A DNA stretch of 42,790 nucleotides from Thioalbus denitrificans (GTDB lineage Bacteria; Pseudomonadota; Gammaproteobacteria; DSM-26407). Under the pieces are notes generated by a model. It saw nothing but the letters and a program-made list of their open reading frames with translations. It was not told the DNA's origin and made no database searches. The stretch is from positions 207,089 to 249,878 of the forward strand of contig NZ_QPJY01000004.1 of the NCBI RefSeq assembly GCF_003337735.1. The letters run 5' to 3'. A program made the position numbers and the translations under genes. Positions 32,388 to 40,829 of the stretch are shown here, in pieces. The stretch's first letter is position 1. Every line of letters begins with the position of its first letter.

Positions 32388-32559
32388 TCCGACACTCCTC
32401 GTTCGCGGGAACCCTGTGCAAATCTGTAATGAGTTAAGCACAAAGATCCAGGCTGAGCGAAAAACCCCCTGTTTTCCCGGCATCTGCGCCCTACATAGAC
32501 ACCTTCACCGGCGAGGTTGGTGCTACCATGAATCCCGAACTCCATTACCGACCGCGTCC

Positions 32560-32901
32560 ATGCGCAACCCGATGCTGCCCGATGAATGCGAACTGCTCGA
32601 CCCGTTGCCGGCACCGTCGGCACGGGCACTGTTCAGCGGAACGTTCGAGGGCAGGCGCGTGCGCTGGTCGGCGTGGATCGAGGCGCTCGGCACCCCCGAT
32701 CCCGGTGCCCCGGAACCCGCTTACCTGGAGGTGGGTGACTCCCATGACGGTCTCCGCACCCTGCATATAGGGCTCCCGGTGGCCGTCATCGATGGGCCGA
32801 CCCTGTTCAAGACCGTGATCATGGTGCGTCAGTACAAGGCCCTGCGACGAGGTCGCCAGCCCTTCGCGCGCACTCTTGCGCCATCCCCGGCACAGCCATG
32901 A
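32560..32901 (+). CDS. Unknown 113-residue protein coupled to RNase Z-like gene
   Basis: No recognised family. Mixed alpha/beta composition, no signal peptide, no membrane segment. It reads as an acidic start (DECELLDPLPAPSARA), then FEGRRVRWSAWIEALGTP, a central LEVGDSHDGLRTLHIGLP and a basic C-terminus (YKALRRGRQPFARTL). The ATG at 32560 or 32572 is possible. Its stop overlaps the start of the RNase Z-like gene (ATGA), so the two are translationally coupled and probably related in function. Codon use is like that of neighbouring genes. Confidence 0.7.
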   Translation: MRNPMLPDECELLDPLPAPSARALFSGTFEGRRVRWSAWIEALGTPDPGAPEPAYLEVGDSHDGLRTLHIGLPVAVIDGPTLFKTVIMVRQYKALRRGRQPFARTLAPSPAQP

Positions 32902-33917
32902 AGCCGCTCATCCATCCACGGCTGGTCAACGATCCTTTCGGTGATCCGGGTCTCTACGTGGAGCTGCTGTTCGAGCACCGCGCCCTGCTCTTCGATCTCG
33001 GCGACATCCGTGCGCTCGCTCCGCGCCAGTTGCTGCGCGTCAGCGACGTGTTCGTTTCCCACACCCACATGGATCATTTCATCGGCTTCGATCACCTGCT
33101 GCGAATCCTGCTCGGACGCGAGCGGAACGTCCGTCTCTACGGACCGCGGGGCTTCATTGCCCAGGTGGAGCACCACCTCGGCGGCTACACCTGGAACCTG
33201 GTGGGCAACTACACCGGGGAACTGGCTTTCGAGGTCACCGAGATACTGGATTCAACCACGGCCAGACGGGCGCGATTCGCCTGCCGCAGCGGCTTTCGCC
33301 GGGCGGCGGACGCCGAGTTGGAGCTGAGCGGCGGCATGCTGCTGGCGGAGGACGCCATCGAGGTGAGCTGCACGCTGCTGGATCACGGCACGCCGAGCCT
33401 CGCCTTCAGGCTCGCCGAGACCAGTCACCTCAATGTCTGGAAGGACCGGCTACAGGCGCTGGGGCTGCCCACCGGCGGCTGGCTGCGCGATCTGAAAGCG
33501 GCGGTACGCGCCGGCGCGCCGCCGGAGACGCCCATCACCATTCGCTGGCACGAGGCCGGGGTACCGCGCGAGGTCCGCCACACGCTCGGCTGGCTGCATG
33601 ACACCCTGCTGCGCGAGGCTCCCGGACAGACGCTGGTCTACGTGGCCGACTGCGCGGCCACCGACGCCAATGCCGGGCGTATCGTGGCGCTCGCCCGCAG
33701 CGCCGACTGGCTGTGCATCGAGTGCACGTTCCTGGAGGAGGATCGGGATCACGCCGCACGCAAGTTTCACCTCACCGCCGCCGATGCCGGACGGCTGGCC
33801 CGTGAGGCGGGCGTGAAACGGATCATTCCCTTCCACTTCTCACCCAAGTACGAGGCGCGCCCGGAGGCCCTGGAGGCGGAGCTCTACGCGGCGTTCCTGG
33901 GGGCGGCCGAGGGGTAA
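32898..33917 (+). CDS. Metallo-beta-lactamase-fold RNase Z-like protein
   Basis: A 339-residue MBL-fold protein. The metal motif is SHTHMDHFIGFDHLLR (His55, His57, Asp59, His60). Later zinc ligands are likely in LDHGTPSLAFRL, YVADCAATDAN and the C-terminal IIPFHFSPKY. The layout and PFHFSxRY-like end match RNase Z (tRNA 3' processing endonuclease) relatives. Because many tRNA genes here encode CCA (both tRNAs in this window do), a true tRNase Z would have few substrates, so another RNA or small-molecule substrate is possible. Coupled to the unknown upstream gene. Confidence 0.82.
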   Translation: MKPLIHPRLVNDPFGDPGLYVELLFEHRALLFDLGDIRALAPRQLLRVSDVFVSHTHMDHFIGFDHLLRILLGRERNVRLYGPRGFIAQVEHHLGGYTWNLVGNYTGELAFEVTEILDSTTARRARFACRSGFRRAADAELELSGGMLLAEDAIEVSCTLLDHGTPSLAFRLAETSHLNVWKDRLQALGLPTGGWLRDLKAAVRAGAPPETPITIRWHEAGVPREVRHTLGWLHDTLLREAPGQTLVYVADCAATDANAGRIVALARSADWLCIECTFLEEDRDHAARKFHLTAADAGRLAREAGVKRIIPFHFSPKYEARPEALEAELYAAFLGAAEG

Positions 33918-33970
33918 GGACATCTCCGCCCGTGGCGCGCGGCGATGGCAAGAGGATACCGGCGCCGTAC

Positions 33971-34324
33971 TCAGAGCAGCTGCATCTCCTGCTCGTCCTC
34001 GAGCTTGAACAGCTGCTTGGTGATGCCTATGGCCACGGTGACGAAGTTGTCGATATCGCTCAGTCCATCGCTGTTGCCGAGCACCTTCTCGCCGCTGGCG
34101 GCGATTACCCGCAGGCGGTGGGAACCCTGTTCCCGCTCGCCCGGCGGGTTCGCCTCGCTGGTGACGAACAGGTCCGGCTGCGCCTCGCCATCCCGGGTCA
34201 GGGCCATGATCCAGGTGTAGTCGTGGCCGTCGAGGCTGGCCACCTCGCCGAGCACCACCAGCCCGTACTCGCCGAGCTGGTAGCGTCGCTTGGGAATTGC
34301 CGTGCCGATGCGGGGTGCGTCCAT
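33971..34324 (-). CDS. Unknown 117-residue cytoplasmic protein
   Basis: No family recognised. Predicted beta-rich: RRYQLGEYGLVVLGEVASL, then HDYTWIMALTRDGEAQPDLFVTSEANP, then a C-terminal half ending in a short acidic tail (KLEDEQEMQLL). No signal peptide or membrane segment. GGAGAGACTGAGG precedes the ATG, giving a good ribosome site. Single gene, convergent with the RNase Z-like gene, with its 5' end facing the MITE. Codon use is typical of the window, so it is likely a real gene. Confidence 0.72.
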   Translation of the reverse strand: MDAPRIGTAIPKRRYQLGEYGLVVLGEVASLDGHDYTWIMALTRDGEAQPDLFVTSEANPPGEREQGSHRLRVIAASGEKVLGNSDGLSDIDNFVTVAIGITKQLFKLEDEQEMQLL

Positions 34325-34457
34325 CCTCAGTCTCTCCAGGCAGGTTCACTCTGCGTGGATTGAAACACAGCCGGGCCACCGGCTGCCACCGGCCCGGGCC
34401 CTGGCAAAACCCCACGAAGTCTCCCTCTATCCACGGGCACCGAGCCGCTACAATTTA

Positions 34458-34725
34458 GTGTACTGCTTCACTCTTGGAGGTACTTTCAGAGCCCCCCGAA
34501 AGTGCCAGGACAAGGCGCAGTGCGCAGGCAATGGTTGTTCCCTTGTCAAGCGCTGCAACGCCGTCATGGTGCTTTCGGGGGGCTCCCTGCGGGCGAGCCG
34601 CCGGCCGGCCATCTGCGGCGTTGCGCTTGCTTGAAAGGGGGCCTGCCATTCCTGCGCAAGCGCGCCTTGCATCTGACCGGCCGGCGACTCGCTGAATGTG
34701 CCTCCAAGAGTGAAGTAGTACACTA
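34458..34725. mobile_element. 268-bp MITE with 36-bp terminal inverted repeats
   Basis: Ends 34458-34493 and 34690-34725 are inverted repeats matching at 32 of 36 positions (the first 27 at 25). Termini read TAGTGTACT..., compatible with a TA target duplication of IS630/mariner type around GTGTACT. Nested inverted repeats are inside: GAGCCCCCCGAAAG near 34491 and its exact complement near 34568, plus a longer pair around the GCGCAGGNAATGG segments. It encodes no protein. The right end lies 4 bp before the COG3146 gene start. Confidence 0.88.
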
Positions 34726-34729
34726 GGTC

Positions 34730-35863
34730 ATGGAGCTGCGCTTTCTCGACAGCCTGGAGGAGATCCCCGCCACGACCTGGAACGCCCTGGCCGGGATCGA
34801 CCACCCCTTCACCCGCCACGAGTTTCTCGCGGCGCTGGAGCGACACGGCTGCGCCGGCCCGGAGTTCGGCTGGCGCCCCCATCACGCGGTGCTCTACCGC
34901 GACGGCGAGGCACTGGCCGCCGCACCCTTCTACCTGAAGTCCAACTCCTATGGCGAACTGGTGTTCGACCATGCCTGGGCCGACGCCTACCGGCGCCACG
35001 GCCTGGACTACTACCCCAAGCTGGTGAACGCCGTGCCCTACACCCCCGCCACCGGGCCCCGGCTGCTGCTGGCCGCAGGCGCCGATCGTTCCGTGGCCGA
35101 GGCCCTGGTGCACGGAATCATCGAAGCCTGCGAACGGCACGGGATCTCCGGTGCGCACTGGCTCTTCCCCCGCCCCGAGGCGATGGCGCTGTTCACCGGC
35201 GCGGGACTCATCCCGCGGCTCGGCTGCCAGTTCCACTGGAACAATCCCGGCTACCGCGACTTCGAGGATTTCCTCGACACCTTCAGCGCGGCCAAGCGCA
35301 AGAAGGTGAACCGGGAACGGCGGCGGGTCCGGGATCAGCGGGTGGAGATCGAGGTGGTGCGCGGCGACCGGGCCGACGAGTCCCAGTGGGCGCAGATGGA
35401 CGCCTTCTACCGCCGCACCTTCGACGACAAGTACGGCGTTCCGACCCTCAACCTCGGTTTCTTCCTCGAGGTGGCCGAGCGGATGGGCGAGCAGGCCCTG
35501 CTGGTTTTCGCCCGGCACGAGGGACGCACCGTCGCCGGCGCGCTCAACTTCATGAGCGGCGATACCCTCTACGGCCGCCACTGGGGCACCACCGGCGACT
35601 ACCACAGCCTCCACTTCGAGGTCTGCTACTACCAGGGCATCGAGTACTGCATCCGCGCGGGGCTGCGGAGTTTCGAACCGGGCGCCCAGGGCGAGTACAA
35701 GGTCAGCCGCGGCTTCGTCCCCACCGCGACCTGGTCCGCCCACTGGATCCGCGATCCCGCCTTCCGCGCCGCCATCGAGCGCCACACCCGCCAGGAACAG
35801 GCCTACGTCGAGGCCTACATGGCCGAGATGAACGCCTCCGCGCCCTATAAAAACATCATCTGA
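34730..35863 (+). CDS. COG3146 FemAB-like GNAT-fold protein
   Basis: A 377-residue member of the COG3146/FemAB-like (DUF482) family. Landmarks: NALAGIDHPFTRHEFLAALERHG near the start, YLKSNSYGELVFDHAWADAYRRHG near 65-90, YYPKLVNAVPYTPATGPRLL around 95-115, FSAAKRKKVNRERRRV near 190, and the C-terminal CYYQGIEYCIRAGLRSFEPGAQGEYK. The fold is a double GNAT; FemAB relatives transfer aminoacyl groups in cell-wall synthesis, but the function of this group is unproven. No strong ribosome site lies upstream; the sequence just before the ATG is the MITE terminus. Confidence 0.87.
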   Translation: MELRFLDSLEEIPATTWNALAGIDHPFTRHEFLAALERHGCAGPEFGWRPHHAVLYRDGEALAAAPFYLKSNSYGELVFDHAWADAYRRHGLDYYPKLVNAVPYTPATGPRLLLAAGADRSVAEALVHGIIEACERHGISGAHWLFPRPEAMALFTGAGLIPRLGCQFHWNNPGYRDFEDFLDTFSAAKRKKVNRERRRVRDQRVEIEVVRGDRADESQWAQMDAFYRRTFDDKYGVPTLNLGFFLEVAERMGEQALLVFARHEGRTVAGALNFMSGDTLYGRHWGTTGDYHSLHFEVCYYQGIEYCIRAGLRSFEPGAQGEYKVSRGFVPTATWSAHWIRDPAFRAAIERHTRQEQAYVEAYMAEMNASAPYKNII

Positions 35864-35872
35864 ATCTCTTGA

Positions 35873-36125
35873 ACCGCAGATTGGCGTGAATTGACGTTGA
35901 TTCTCCGCCACTGGACGAACCTTTGTCGTTACGCCTGGCGTGGAGCGTCGTATGAGGTCGACCTGTCGCGAACCGCAAATGCAGTGAACCCGGTCCCTGG
36001 GTGGCGTCGGCACCGTCGGGGATCTGCCGCCCCCGGATGTGCGCTTCCTTTCGAACCCCCCATCCCGGCAACACACTGATCGCCGTCTTGCAAACAATCA
36101 GCGCGAATCAACGTCAATCTGCGGT
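35873..36125. repeat. 253-bp element with inverted 10-nt-period arms
   Basis: Left arm 35873-35902 and the complement of the right arm 36096-36125 match at 24 of 30 positions. The arms consist of degenerate 10-mers ending in GATT (ACCGCAGATT, GGCGTGAATT, GACGTTGATT). The arms are of the same family as those at 25624-25766, but the core differs. It fills the gap between two convergent genes. Confidence 0.85.
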
Positions 36126-36136
36126 AAGCATGCTCT

Positions 36137-36727
36137 TCATGCCCCCGCCAGGCGGCGGCGCAGGTTGACGAGGATGGCGGCGGTGGCGCCCCAGATGTGA
36201 AAGTCGGGGTAGTCGAGTACGAAGTACTCGCGCAGCTCGCCACGGTGGCGACGCTGTTCCCTGCGGTAGTTGCCGGGTTTCAGGACATGGTGGAGCGGCA
36301 CCTCGAAGACCGCCTCCACTTCGAAGGGATCCGGTGCCGGTATGAAGCCGGGGGTGACGATGCCCACCACGGGATGGACGAGGAAGCCGGTGATGGTGGC
36401 ATAGGGTTCGAGCTCACCCACCACTTCCACCTGGGTCGGGGCGAGCCCCACCTCCTCCCAGGTTTCGCGCAGTGCCGTCGCCACGGGGTCGGCATCGTGG
36501 GCCTCCACCCGCCCGCCGGGGAAACTCACCTGCCCGGCATGATCGCGCAGATGCCGGGTGCGCTGGGTGAGCAGCACGGTCATTCCGGCGGGATGATCCA
36601 CCAGCGGCACGAGCACCGCGGCCTGGACCAGCGGGGCGCTGGCCGGGGGCCTCTCGCGCAACGGCACATCACCCTCGATGCCGGGTTCGGCGGCCTGCTG
36701 TAGTAGCTGGATGATCTGCAGACGCAT
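36137..36727 (-). CDS. NudL-type Nudix hydrolase (CoA diphosphatase-like)
   Basis: 196-residue Nudix protein. The UPF0035/NudL motif LLTQRTRHLRDHAGQVSFPGGR (about 83-104) runs directly into the Nudix box ending TALRETWEEVGL, as in CoA pyrophosphatases. The family splits CoA or acyl-CoA into phosphopantetheine and 3',5'-ADP. FEVPLHHVLKPGNYRREQRRHRGELREYFV is the typical C-terminal part. The ribosome site is weak; ATG 36727 gives the expected N-terminus. Confidence 0.9.
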   Translation of the reverse strand: MRLQIIQLLQQAAEPGIEGDVPLRERPPASAPLVQAAVLVPLVDHPAGMTVLLTQRTRHLRDHAGQVSFPGGRVEAHDADPVATALRETWEEVGLAPTQVEVVGELEPYATITGFLVHPVVGIVTPGFIPAPDPFEVEAVFEVPLHHVLKPGNYRREQRRHRGELREYFVLDYPDFHIWGATAAILVNLRRRLAGA

Positions 36728-36823
36728 GTTCGTGACCGCTCGCCACCTCAACGGAATGCCTATCCTGACATCATAACCTGATGCGGGTTCCAGGACGGCC
36801 TGGCGGAAAGGGATTACTAGCAA

Positions 36824-36842
36824 CCTGTCGGACTTGAGGCTG
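36824..36842. repeat. Solo 19-bp copy of the 12.3-kb palindrome end
   Basis: CCTGTCGGACTTGAGGCTG is identical over 19 bp to positions 12281-12299, the left end of the 158-bp palindrome. No inverted partner is seen nearby. Located 11 bp after the YkgJ-type stop. Likely a decayed or half element. Confidence 0.85.
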
Positions 36843-36853
36843 CCAGGGGCGTT

Positions 36854-37297
36854 TCAGCGCTGACGCTCGAGTTCGGCCTCGATGCGGGCGAGCGGTACCG
36901 GCGCCCCGCGCCCGATGCCCTCGCAGCGCCGTGCCTCCTGCTCCCAGGCCTTGCGGGTGGCCACCACTTCGGGCCAGAAGGGATAGGTCCGGCACTGCAG
37001 GGGGCGGACCGGGTAGATGCGGCAGCGCCCGTCGGCGCCGAGAAACACGCAGCGCCCCGGCTCGGCACCCCAGGCCAGAACCGTTTCCTCCTCACCGGTC
37101 CGCGCGAGGTAGCGGCGCCGGAACCAGGCCGTGGAGAGACCGAGATGGTGGCGGATGGCTTCGGCCTCACCCGGTTCCAGGAAGACATGGCTCTCCTCGG
37201 TGCCGGTGCAGCAGGCACCGCAGCCGGTGCACTCGAAACGCAGCGTTTCGCGCCGATGGAACGGCTGGGTGTAGAGGGAACTGGTTCGTTTCGCCAT
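36854..37297 (-). CDS. YkgJ-family Cys-cluster protein
   Basis: 147-residue protein of the YkgJ zinc/iron-chelating family. N-terminal cluster FECTGCGACCTGTEESHVFLEPGE carries four Cys near residues 23-30. A second group is GRCVFLGADGRCRIYPVRPLQCRTYPFWP near 80-108, the family hallmark (C-x-F-L-x(n)-C-x-I-Y-x-x-R-P-x-x-C-R). Metal or Fe-S binding is expected; cellular role unknown. No partner gene is obvious. Confidence 0.9.
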   Translation of the reverse strand: MAKRTSSLYTQPFHRRETLRFECTGCGACCTGTEESHVFLEPGEAEAIRHHLGLSTAWFRRRYLARTGEEETVLAWGAEPGRCVFLGADGRCRIYPVRPLQCRTYPFWPEVVATRKAWEQEARRCEGIGRGAPVPLARIEAELERQR

Positions 37298-37382
37298 GGG
37301 GCGCTACCGGATACGTGCCGCTAGGGAGAGAGCGACAGGATACCCACTGCGCACCGCCGCGGGTATCGCCCCGCGCCGGCAC

Positions 37383-38432
37383 TCAGGCCAGGGTGATGGA
37401 ACCGTCGAGATAGACGTCCTGGATGGCATTGAGGAGCTTCACCCCCTCGTCCATCGGCTTCTGGAAGGCCTTGCGCCCGGAGATGAGCCCCATGCCGCCG
37501 GCACGCTTGTTGATGACCGCGGTCCGCACGGCCTGGTGCAGGTCGTCCTTGCCGGAGGCGCCGCCAGAGTTGATCATCCCCACCCGGCCCATGTAGCAGT
37601 TGGCCACCTGGTAGCGGACCAGGTCGACGGGATGCTCGGAGGTGAGTTTCTCGTACACCCAGGGGTGGGTCTTGCCGAACTGCAGGTGGGTATAGCCGCC
37701 GTTGCAGTCGGCCTGCTTCTGCTTGACGATGTCCGCCCCGATGGTGGAGGCCAGGTGGTTGGCCTGGCCGGTGAGATCGGCCGCGGTGTGGTAGTCCACC
37801 CCGCCCAGCTTGAAGTTGGGATTGCGCAGGTAGGCCCAGAGGACAGTCACCATCCCCAGGTCGTGGGCCAGTTCGAAGGCCTCGCTCACCTCCTGGATCT
37901 GCCGCCGCGACTCCTGCGAGCCGAAGTAGATGGTGGCGCCCACCGCCACGGCGCCCAGGTCGAAGGCCTGCTGCACGCTGGCGAACAGGGTCTGGTCGTG
38001 CATGGCGGGATGAGTGAGCAGCTCGTTGTGGTTGATCTTCACCAGGAACGGGATGCGGTGGGCGTAACCGCGTGCCACCGAGTGCAGCACCCCCAGGGTC
38101 GAGGCCACGGCATTGCAGCCACCCTCGATGGCCAGCCGGCAGATGGTTTCCGGGTCGAAAAAGGCCGGATTGGGCGCAAAGGAGGCGCCGCCGGAGTGCT
38201 CCACGCCCTGGTCGACCGGCAGGATGGAGAGGTAGCCGGTTCCCGCCAGGCGGCCGGTGTTGAACAGCAACTGCAGATTGCGGAGCACCGTTGGCTTGAG
38301 GGCCTTGGCGGAAACCACCCGTTCCACGTAGTCGGGTCCCGGGGCATGAATCTGCTCCGCGGGTATGCCTGAACAGCGGTGCTTGAGCAGGTTTTCAGCC
38401 TCGTTACCGAGCAAACCAACAATATCCGTCAT
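37383..38432 (-). CDS. Class I fructose-bisphosphate aldolase (DhnA type)
   Basis: 349-residue aldolase that joins DHAP and glyceraldehyde 3-phosphate through a Schiff-base Lys, without metal. Motifs: [21 protein letters not shown] near 70-90, [15 protein letters not shown] near 140, [13 protein letters not shown] near 175, and [23 protein letters not shown] and [10 protein letters not shown] late. The ATG at 38432 has GGAGAG upstream, and the 349-residue length is typical. It would work with fbp (20.3 kb) in hexose synthesis or the Calvin cycle. Confidence 0.95.
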   Translation of the reverse strand: MTDIVGLLGNEAENLLKHRCSGIPAEQIHAPGPDYVERVVSAKALKPTVLRNLQLLFNTGRLAGTGYLSILPVDQGVEHSGGASFAPNPAFFDPETICRLAIEGGCNAVASTLGVLHSVARGYAHRIPFLVKINHNELLTHPAMHDQTLFASVQQAFDLGAVAVGATIYFGSQESRRQIQEVSEAFELAHDLGMVTVLWAYLRNPNFKLGGVDYHTAADLTGQANHLASTIGADIVKQKQADCNGGYTHLQFGKTHPWVYEKLTSEHPVDLVRYQVANCYMGRVGMINSGGASGKDDLHQAVRTAVINKRAGGMGLISGRKAFQKPMDEGVKLLNAIQDVYLDGSITLA

Positions 38433-38583
38433 GGGTACTCTCCGCGCGTGGGTAACATCCATCCTGACCGGGCGAACCGCCGGCCGCAGCGGCAGCGGGA
38501 ATCCCCGCACAGCCCCGGGCTGACGCGACGCCGCTCCCTGTCTTCCCTGAAACCTCCGTGGCCGACCAGCGGCTTCCGGACGC

Positions 38584-39105
38584 CTACTCGACCTTCACCG
38601 TCCGCCGCCGGGCACTCTCCACCTTCGGCAGGGTAAGCTCCAGCACGCCGTCGGTGAATTTCGCCTTGGCCTTGTCGCCATCCACCGCGGCGGGCAGGCG
38701 CAGTGTGCGGCAGAACCCGCCGCGATGTATCTCGCTGCGGTAGTAGTTCTCGCCCGACTCCTTCTGCTCGTGCTTCCGGCTGCCGCGGATGGTGAGGGTA
38801 TCCTCGCCAAGGGTGACTTCCAGGCCGTCCTTCGTGACCCCGGGCAACTCGGCATGCACCACCAGTTCCTTGTCGCGGTCGACGATGTCGACCCGAGGCA
38901 TCCGCTCCTCCAGCGTCGCCAGGCGCGGCATCTCGGGCCAGTCGAACAGCGACGACCGCATCAGTCCGCGGCGGAAGAAGCTGTCGAACAGGCGATCGAA
39001 CTCGTCGAAAGGCTCCATCAGGCCACCGCGCCGGCCGGCCAGCTGGAGTTCCTGTTCCGGCGCCTTCGATACTTTCAACTCCTTCTCCTTGCGTTTTTCG
39101 GCCAT
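38584..39105 (-). CDS. Hsp20 small heat-shock protein
   Basis: 173-residue ATP-independent chaperone. A variable N-terminal arm (1 to about 70) contains [19 protein letters not shown]. The alpha-crystallin domain runs from [22 protein letters not shown] (about 74) to the terminal [17 protein letters not shown], with the A-x-x-x-G-V-L signature. The oligomerisation I-x-I motif at the end is weak (RRRTVKVE). A purine-rich ribosome site precedes ATG 39105. No sigma-32 promoter was recognised. Confidence 0.95.
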   Translation of the reverse strand: MAEKRKEKELKVSKAPEQELQLAGRRGGLMEPFDEFDRLFDSFFRRGLMRSSLFDWPEMPRLATLEERMPRVDIVDRDKELVVHAELPGVTKDGLEVTLGEDTLTIRGSRKHEQKESGENYYRSEIHRGGFCRTLRLPAAVDGDKAKAKFTDGVLELTLPKVESARRRTVKVE

Positions 39106-39396
39106 GTCACAGTCCCCCCGTGAACCGCCCCCTCCACCCCCTCTGGGTGTCTCCGTGCAGATCCTGTCAGAGGAGCACAGGGCGGTAATGACGATTGTTG
39201 TCCTCTGCACAAATGAAGCATAGACAACCGTCATCAGCCTGCAACGGGAGGCCGCGACGGCCGCCCTTGGCTTCACCTCGCCCGTGCCGCGAAACAGGCC
39301 CGCACCCACAATCGACGTAGCGACTGCGGCCGCCGAACGTCGCCCGGGTTGTGGCAGGAGGAAGATCGGGAAGGGAATTGAAGAATGCGGTCCGGG

Positions 39397-39588
39397 TCAG
39401 GGATCACCGCTCAGCTCGCGCAGGGCATCGAGCAGCAGGCGCCGGTGCTCGAGGCGAGTATAGTCGTCGCTGACGGCGTTGCCGGACTGTATGCGTCGTT
39501 CCAGTTCGTCGATTTCCCGGCGCAGTTCCGCCGGTGTCGGTTCAAGGCCCGATCCGGGAAGCTCCAGGACCCCCTCGCGCGCGTCCAT
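39397..39588 (-). CDS. Small coiled-coil protein, unknown
   Basis: 63-residue acidic/charged peptide, mostly helical: TPAELRREIDELERRIQSGN then DDYTRLEHRRLLLDALREL, a short helical hairpin. GGAGGGGGCGGA lies directly before the ATG, a strong ribosome site, so it is probably a real gene. No family recognised. Divergent from the iron-transport operon. Confidence 0.65.
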   Translation of the reverse strand: MDAREGVLELPGSGLEPTPAELRREIDELERRIQSGNAVSDDYTRLEHRRLLLDALRELSGDP

Positions 39589-39767
39589 TCCGCCCCCTCC
39601 TCATGCTCTGGTTGTGCGCCGGTCCGGCCGGCGGCTGTTGTTGTTTGTGCTGTTGTTGTTTGTGATACCGCGCCCCTCCCGGACGCAATCGGTTTTGTAT
39701 AGCAAACCCCGGCCCGTCTCTCCAACACCCGGCAAGCGGATGGGCACCGAATTTAACTGTTGCCATA

Positions 39768-39786
39768 ATTAACGAGAATCGTTATC
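39768..39786. promoter_or_regulatory. Fur box upstream of the iron transporter
   Basis: Matches the 19-bp Fur consensus GATAATGATAATCATTATC at 14 of 19 positions (core AACGAGAATCGTTATC). It lies 41 bp upstream of the binding-protein start, so iron-replete repression is expected. Confidence 0.78.
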
Positions 39787-39826
39787 GTTTGCATTGTCAG
39801 TTACAACACTGCTGGAGGAAGCCTTA

Positions 39827-40825
39827 GTGAAAACCGTCCGCACCCTGCTGCTGGCCTGCCTGGCCCTGTCCGCGCTGCCTGCATCCGCCGCCGACGAGGT
39901 GATCGTCTACTCCGCCCGCACCGAAGAACTGATCAAGCCTCTGTTCGATGCCTACACCGGGAAGACCGGAGTCGAGATCCGGTACATCACCGACAAGGAG
40001 GGGCCGCTCCTGGCCCGGCTGCAGGCCGAGGGCGAGAATACCCCGGCCGACATGCTGATCACGGTGGATGCCGGCAATCTCTGGCAGGCAGCCGAGCGCG
40101 GGGTGCTGGCGCCCTACGCCTCCGGGACGCTGGAGACCCATGTGCCCGCCCACCTGCGCGACCCGGAGAATCGCTGGTACGGTCTCTCGGTCCGGGCCCG
40201 CACCCTCGTCTACAGCACCGAGCGGGTGGATCCCGCCAGTCTTTCCACCTACGAGGCGCTGGCCGATCCGGCCTGGAAGGGACGGCTGTGCCTGCGTACC
40301 TCGAAGAAGGTCTACAACCAGTCCCTGGTGGCCATGATGATCGCCCGCCTGGGGGAGGAGCGCACCGAGGCCGTCGTGCGTGGCTGGGTGGCGAACCTGG
40401 CCACCGCGCCCTTTTCCAACGACACCCAGGTGATGGAGGCCATCGCCGCCGGCCAGTGCGACGTGGGCATCGTCAACACCTACTACTTCGGCCGGCTGCA
40501 GAAGAAGGAGCCCGGCATCCAGCTGGCCCTGTTCTGGCCCAACCAGGCCGAGAGCGGCGTGCACGTGAACGTCTCCGGCGCCGGCATCACCCGCCATGCC
40601 AAGCACCGCGAGGCGGCGGGAAAACTGCTGGAGTGGCTCGCCTCCGCCGAGGCCCAGGGACTGTTCACCAGCCTGAACATGGAGTACCCGGTCAACCCGG
40701 AGGTGGCGCCCGACCCGGCGGTGGCCGCCTGGGGCGGATTCAGGGCCGATCCGGCCAACGTGGCCGAGGCCGGCCGCCTGCAGGCGCAGGCGGTGATGCT
40801 CATGGACCGGGCCGGTTACCGCTGA
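39827..40825 (+). CDS. fbpA: Fe(III) ABC transporter periplasmic binding protein
   Basis: 332-residue FbpA/FutA-type ferric-binding protein. A Sec signal ([21 protein letters not shown]) is followed by [26 protein letters not shown]. The paired Tyr that bind Fe(III) are in [12 protein letters not shown], near residue 220. Late segment [13 protein letters not shown] fits the family. Start is GTG 39827, chosen because GGAGGAAG lies 5 nt upstream and the signal peptide begins there. Four bp separate it from the permease gene. A Fur box lies upstream. Confidence 0.94.
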   Translation: MKTVRTLLLACLALSALPASAADEVIVYSARTEELIKPLFDAYTGKTGVEIRYITDKEGPLLARLQAEGENTPADMLITVDAGNLWQAAERGVLAPYASGTLETHVPAHLRDPENRWYGLSVRARTLVYSTERVDPASLSTYEALADPAWKGRLCLRTSKKVYNQSLVAMMIARLGEERTEAVVRGWVANLATAPFSNDTQVMEAIAAGQCDVGIVNTYYFGRLQKKEPGIQLALFWPNQAESGVHVNVSGAGITRHAKHREAAGKLLEWLASAEAQGLFTSLNMEYPVNPEVAPDPAVAAWGGFRADPANVAEAGRLQAQAVMLMDRAGYR

Positions 40826-40829
40826 TTCC

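Noticed and set aside
39106-39396. Sigma-32 promoter for hsp20
   Set aside because: No convincing CTTGAA / CCCCAT pair with correct spacing was found upstream of 39105.
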